Shown here: in pieces, positions 58,801 through 64,000 of the stretch | How positions within the stretch are numbered: the first letter of the stretch is position 1 | How the letters are laid out: each line of letters begins with the position of its first letter | Source of the DNA: Coffea arabica | Lineage: Eukaryota; Streptophyta; Magnoliopsida; Gentianales; Rubiaceae | Reading direction: 5' to 3' | DNA length: 64,000 nucleotides | Assembly (NCBI RefSeq): GCF_036785885.1 | Contig: NC_092312.1 | Location: forward strand, 12,418,001-12,482,000 | Notes under the pieces: generated by a model | The model's input: the letters and a program-made list of their open reading frames with translations, nothing else | Told to the model about the DNA's origin: nothing | Database searches by the model: none | Translations under genes and position numbers: made by a program

Positions 58801-61800
58801 TGAAAGTTGCAACTGAGCGTGCTCATCGATCATTAATTCATAGCTTTAAATCTTGTTGTACTTTACCTATTTGTGTTTCCCATTACTGATTTGCTTTTTT
58901 GATTTCATTTGGGCAGAGCGTTGAAGAAACTGAGTGTCAAAGAGCATTTGATGTGGCTACTGAAGTTTATATGTCTTCATTTGACCGTTCGAAGCCTCCT
59001 GAGGAAGTAAGTTTTGCTTCTAAACTCCTTGGATTGGCTGCTGGTAGGTTCTTATTGCAGTGTGGTTGTAGGCTGTGCTTAGAGAAGCACATGAAGATGC
59101 TGTTCAAAAAGCTGTGGCTGCGTTTAATGCTACTGCTGTAGGGGGTGGTTCGACTAGGCAGAAGTATGAGAAGCGTTTTCAGACCTTCATTAAAAAAGCA
59201 TTTGAGGTAATTTTAACCATGTTCATATACAGCTGGATTTGTGTAATACTTGTTCCAAACATAAGAGGAATGGAAACAAGGAGTTGCCTTTCCTTCTTTA
59301 GTCTGGTTTGCTTGTATGATTTGAGATTTAAAAGTGACATGTTAATAGAGTTTTATAAGTGGCATGTCAAGTTAATAGAATATTGCTAAGGGCAGGTTGA
59401 GGCATAGGAGGAGCTCAGCCTGAGATGAGGATAGATAGCAAATGTTACACTTAACAAAATATTGTCCGTGCATTGTTTTTGCCCTTTTTTCATTCTGATT
59501 CCGTAACATCTTTCTTTTAGTCCGTGCATTGTTTTTACCGTTTATTCATAATGATTCCCTAACATCTTTCTTTTTAGCTTCAGGTTAATTCCAATAGTCC
59601 CTTGATATACAATTGAATCAATGTGTTTTGCTATATCTTTTTTTCCTAGTTTAGTATAACATGCCAGCAAATCCTTTGAAAGTATTATGTTACCTTGACT
59701 AGGACTTTAGTGAACACTCTAACCTAAAACACCTTGTATCACTGTAAGTGGTCTCTTCTCTCCCTCCCAATTCCTGAACCTGCTTATTAAATCCTCTATC
59801 AATAGCGCTTTCCTTTACCTTCATTTTTTTTTCTGGGCCAGAGCTTCTTAAAGTTGTTGCATGTTTACACTTGAATAATTGTGTGCTTTTTGCATAAATT
59901 CATCTTGTCTGCAGTGTAAGCTATGAGCTGATTCGTCTGTAAGATGATGTATTTGTCTACAACCATATTTTTATGACTGCATGAGTTTGTTCATCTCTCT
60001 TCTGCTTGAGACTTTGTTGCAGAGTCTCTCTGTTGTTTGTTATGTGTAATGTATGTTAGAGAATGGGAAGGGCAGGGTTTCATCCCTCGATTGCACCAAA
60101 AGGGGAGGGGAAAGAGCAGAGAGAGGGAAGGTCGGAGATGATGATTCATATTTATGGCATATACCTATAGAGCTTTATAGCATGCATTTTGCAGAAATTG
60201 CTTTCTATTAAGTGCAAGAATGTCTTGAAAATTGGGGATTTGCCAGAATACTGTCTGGAAAATTTAGAACGTTGATGGAGTAGATTGATCTGACTAAAAG
60301 AATGGGGAGGCAAAATGTAGGTTAAGTAAAGTTGGACAGGGCTTTTGGATTTAATCTGATATTATTCCCCCTTTTCACCTTTGCCACTCAATGAATTAAT
60401 TCTTTACATTTTCTACTGCTGTCACCCTATGGTGGTTAACTTGGATATGGTGTTAATGCAGGATATTAAGAAGGATGCTTTCAGGGAAGCTTATCTGCAG
60501 TGTTCAAATGCCATACAGAATATGGATAGGGAACTTAGAAGTGCTTGCCATGCTGCAGATGCAAAAGTAGATAATGTCCTTAAGGTTAGGGTTTGAGTCT
60601 TAAACTTATCTTGCTCTGCGGAAAATCTGTCTTGACTTGACTCTTTCAAGTTCCATGGCCTGTTACTCGTGGACATTAGTAATCTGAATATATCAGGGTG
60701 AAGAATGACTAACAATGCTCCATAGTATTGTGGTGGACTTATTTTTTTGTTGTGTTGCAGGTTCTTGATGGCCTTCTATCCAAATATGAATCCAGTTGTC
60801 ATGGTCCAGAAAAATGGAAAAAGCTGACTATTTTCTTGCAACAGAGGTTTGTATTGACTTTCTGTAAGATGATGAGAAGGTTTTTTATCTGATCTTACAT
60901 GTGACTGAATTGACTTTCCCCAGTTTGGAGGGTCCAATTAATGACCTCATTAAGAAACAAATAGATCGAATTGGATCAGAGAAGAGTTCTCTTTCATTGA
61001 AGTGCCGTTCAATTGAAGATAGGATGAATTTGCTGAACAAACAATTTGAAACTGCTGAGCAGCAAAAGTCTGAATATTTGAAGCGTTATGAAGATGCCAT
61101 CAACGACAAGAAGAAGCTTGCTGATGATTACATGAATCGCATAACCAATTTGCAGGGCAAATGCAGTTCTTTGGAAGAGAGATGTTCCAGCATATCAAGA
61201 ACATTGGAGTCAGTGAAGCAGGAGTCAACAGAATGGAAGAGGAAGTATGAGCAGCTCTCGTATAAGCAAAAGGCTGAAGAAGACCAAGTAAATTCTGAAA
61301 TTCAAATTCTTAAATCCAAAAGTCATGCTGCTGAAGCTAGGCTGGCTGCTGCTCATGAACAAGCTCAGTCTGCCCGAGAAGAGGCAGAGGAATGGAAGCG
61401 GAAATATGACATTGCTGTGAAAGAAGCTAAAAATGCCCTTGAGAAGGCTGCCACTGTGCAAGAACGGACCAATAAGCAAACCCAACATAGAGAAGATGCT
61501 CTTAGGGCTGAATTTGCCAGTACCTTGGCTGAGAAGGTGCAGATCTCCGGTTTCCATATGTGCTTGCACGTGCATGTGTAGATGTCTTGTGGTGCTTTTG
61601 CACTGTCCATTGATAATAGTTGTACTTGATTTTTGTTTGCTATTGTCACTGCAGGAAGAGGAAGTAAAGGAAAAGGCATCTAGACTTGAGCTTGCTGATC
61701 AGCGTTTGGCTACTATCAATGTAGACCTAAAGGTGAGTCAACCACCATACATTCTTTGTGCTTGCAGTAAAGTGAGTATGTCTATGCTTGGGTATGCTGA

Positions 61801-62866
61801 ATGTGCTCTTCGCTTTTGGCAGGCTGCTGAATCAAAGATGAAGAACTATGAACTTGAAATATCGGGCTTGAAACGAGAACTGAAGGAGTTAAATGAAAGG
61901 CTAGAAAATTCCAATGCTACTGCACAGTCATTTGAAAGAGAAGCAAGGCTTCTGGAGCAGCAAAAAGTTCATTTGGAGCAGAAGTACCGATCTGAATTCA
62001 GCAGATTTGAGGAGGTCCAGGAAAGATGTAAATCTGCTGAAAGAGAGGCTAAAAGAGCAACAGAGTTGGCTGACCAGGCTAGAGCTGAAGCAGTTGTTGC
62101 TCAAAAAGAGAAGAGTGAGATCCAAAGAACTGCAATGGAGAGATTGGCCCAGATAGAGAGAGCAGAGAGGCACCTGGAAAGCTTAGAAAGGCAGAAACTG
62201 GATCTCACCAATGAAGTGGAGAAATATCGTGCTTCAGGGATGGATGCACTGGCCAAAGTTGAAATGCTGGAGGCGCGAGTGGGAGAAAGGGAGAAAGAAA
62301 TAGAGTCACTGTTGGAATCGAATAATGAAGAGAGGACTAGCACAGTTCAAGTACTGGAGAAGTTGTTGGATACCGAACGTGCGGCACGTGCGGAAGCAAA
62401 CAATAGGGCTCAGGCGCTCTCTGTTCAGCTGCAAGCCACACAAGGGAAGCTTGACATGCTTCAGCAACAGTTAACTGCAATGCGACTAAATGAAACAGCA
62501 TGGGATGGTAAGTTGAAGACTGCATCACATGGAAAACGAGTGAGAGTGGATGACTATGAACTAGGGGTTGAGTCCATTCACGATGTGGGCGCTAATGATA
62601 AAGCAAGTAGAGGAAACAAGAGGTCTAAGAGTACTAGTAGCCCTCTGAAATTCAGCACTCCCGAAGATGGTGGTTCAGTATATAGGGGTGATGAAGATAC
62701 CCATAGCCAGCAGACCAACACTGAAGACTATACCAAGTTTACCATACAAAGACTGAAACAGGAGTTGACTAAACATAATTTTGGAGACGAGCTGCTACAG
62801 TTGAAGAATCCAAACAAAAAAGACATCTTAGCTCTCTATGAGAAGTGTGTTATTCAAAAATCATAG
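53407..62866 (+). CDS. GBPL3: Guanylate-binding protein-like 3 (GBPL3), 14 exons
   Basis: Exons: 53407-53679, 55276-55437, 55576-55641, 55867-56010, 56159-56272, 56572-56673, 56775-56960, 58917-59006, 59072-59206, 60462-60584, 60761-60846, 60924-61536, 61655-61732, 61823-62866; all borders GT-AG and in phase, total 1,071 residues, close to Arabidopsis GBPL3. The large-G domain has the P-loop GRARQGKSF (exon 1), DTEG (exon 2) and TLVRP (exon 6), the plant counterpart of the TLRD guanine motif. The helical GBP C-domain follows (exons 7-11), then about 400 residues of coiled coil. The tail has a basic KRVRV and NKRSKSTSSPLKF (nuclear signal) and ends RLKQELTKHNFGDELLQLKN, NPNKKDILALYEK. In Arabidopsis GBPL3 forms nuclear condensates that gather transcription machinery in defence. 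Intron 7 is the longest (1.96 kb). No damage seen. Confidence 0.94.
55757..55807. repeat. (TA)n repeat in GBPL3 intron 3
   Basis: TATATATG/TGTATATA followed by about 20 TA units, ending 60 bp before exon 4. Confidence 0.9.
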
Positions 62867-64000
62867 ATTTGGAGGCTAGCTTAGTACAGGTAGAGAAATT
62901 ATTAGGAGGTGCTTTCAGACCAGGATTTGTCGGTTTCTCTGGATGTGGCAGTAGATGCTTTTTCGTATTGAATTCTGTTAATTTGCGTTCTTGCTTGACA
63001 GTTACTGTCTTTGGCTCAGTGTGTAATTATGTGCTCGGAAAATAGTTTTTGGCTTGTTACTGTGAACTGTAACCTGTGTAACCATATCAAATTGACTTCA
63101 AACAGATAAAAGAGTAGGTGCCATTAGATGTAGGTCGTTCTTTGTTGATATTACATGAAATTGTTTCCCCGTTTAACTTAAATTTGTTTGGGTCGAGCTC
63201 CCTTTCTTTCTTAATTGTCTGTACCCCATGCGGACAAAAAGAGTAACCTTCATTAATTGTTATTTGTTACTGAGCTTAAGCAATTGTGCATGCCAGAATC
63301 TTTATGTCACATGGGTAAACATCTTTTGGATGAAATAAAGCACTGAAAGGTCCTCAACTCTTCAATAACAAACAATCTAAAGTATTCAAGGTCAAGGCGA
63401 TGATTAGTTTGCTTATGCCACAGAAAATCATTCTTGGACCTGTTGAATATTCTGAAACACACCTTATTGTTATTAATAGTTTATCACGTAAGTGTTTATT
63501 ATAAACAAACAAACTTCATTTTATTTTAAAAGGCATTGGTCCTTGCATTGCTCACAATAGTATACAAATATGACTTCAAAGAAAGTTGATAATACAATTC
63601 GCGATTTGAAGAAGAGGGACTTGGCCTCAGACACAGATTTTGTCAAGAATATGGGCGGCCATCAACTCCTCCGGCAGGCGTTTGAAGGGATTTTCTTGAT
63701 TATCTTCCGGAATTTGTGCTGCTACTGTCTGATTAAGTATGGACTCCATTTTTCTTGACAGAACCTGAATCGCGAGGCCCAGAGAATTTTAGTATTTATT
63801 AAAGCTACTTGCCTACTAGCTACTATGATATTGCATTATGAACTTTGTTTTAACCCATTGGGAGCGAGGGATATGGGCAGGGGGATAAGTATAACAGTGT
63901 CATATATTTGTTAAAGAAATTACTTGTGCTTTCTTGTTGCTTGAGCATATGTACAGTACGAGACGGAGGAAAACAGCTATTACTGGGACGAAGCAAATTT
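62867..64000. other. GBPL3 3' region and window end
   Basis: The 3'UTR of GBPL3 probably fills the first 250-500 bases. A 62-codon frame at 63570-63758 (starts MTSKKVDNTIRDLKKRDLAS, contains MGGHQLLRQAFEG) has gene-like composition but no family I recognise; AGG|GATTTT after QAFEG is not a standard donor. Possibly an exon of a gene that continues beyond the window. Confidence 0.35.

Noticed and set aside
1-64000. CRISPR arrays, rRNA genes, bacterial operons
   Set aside because: No regularly spaced repeats or rRNA-like sequence; gene structure is eukaryotic throughout.

Overview
The window is nuclear DNA of a dicot flowering plant. The signs are GT-AG spliced genes of plant families (NAC, HD-Zip I, CC-type glutaredoxin, a plant GBP-like GTPase), AT-rich intergenic DNA, tRNA-derived SINEs, MITEs and a Mutator-like element. 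I cannot name the species.

Layout. 1-14 kb is a cluster of damaged gene copies around one apparently intact gene: an intronless UFD1-like retrocopy with a MITE inside it, two tail-to-tail F-box paralogues that each carry a frame break, a spliced cystatin-related gene on the minus strand, and a five-exon type II prohibitin with a stop codon and a one-base deletion in exon 1. 14-37 kb is gene-poor. It holds a GRXC9-type glutaredoxin (19.2 kb) with a cluster of TGACG/TTACGTAA sites above its TATA box, an intronless HD-Zip I gene (26 kb, minus), two SINEs with target-site duplications, and several inverted-repeat elements. 37.2-39.1 kb is a three-exon NAC gene.

40.1-51.0 kb is the most notable region: one 10.9-kb Mutator-like element (MULE). 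It has terminal inverted repeats of about 235 bp and a perfect 10-bp target-site duplication (AGTGAATTTA). Inside are a MURA-type transposase open except for one TAA codon, a second TE-type gene, a 300-bp direct repeat, a SINE, and a nested 1.56-kb element with 187-bp inverted repeats. The nested element carries host gene pieces, one recognisable as a TORTIFOLIA1-like HEAT-repeat fragment, so it looks like a Pack-MULE. The right end, 53.4-62.9 kb, is a complete 14-exon GBPL3-type gene of 1,071 codons.

The intact genes do not form one pathway. GRXC9, GBPL3 and NAC families are all linked with stress or defence transcription in other plants, but nothing here shows co-regulation. All splice sites are read by eye from GT/AG context and protein family continuity.
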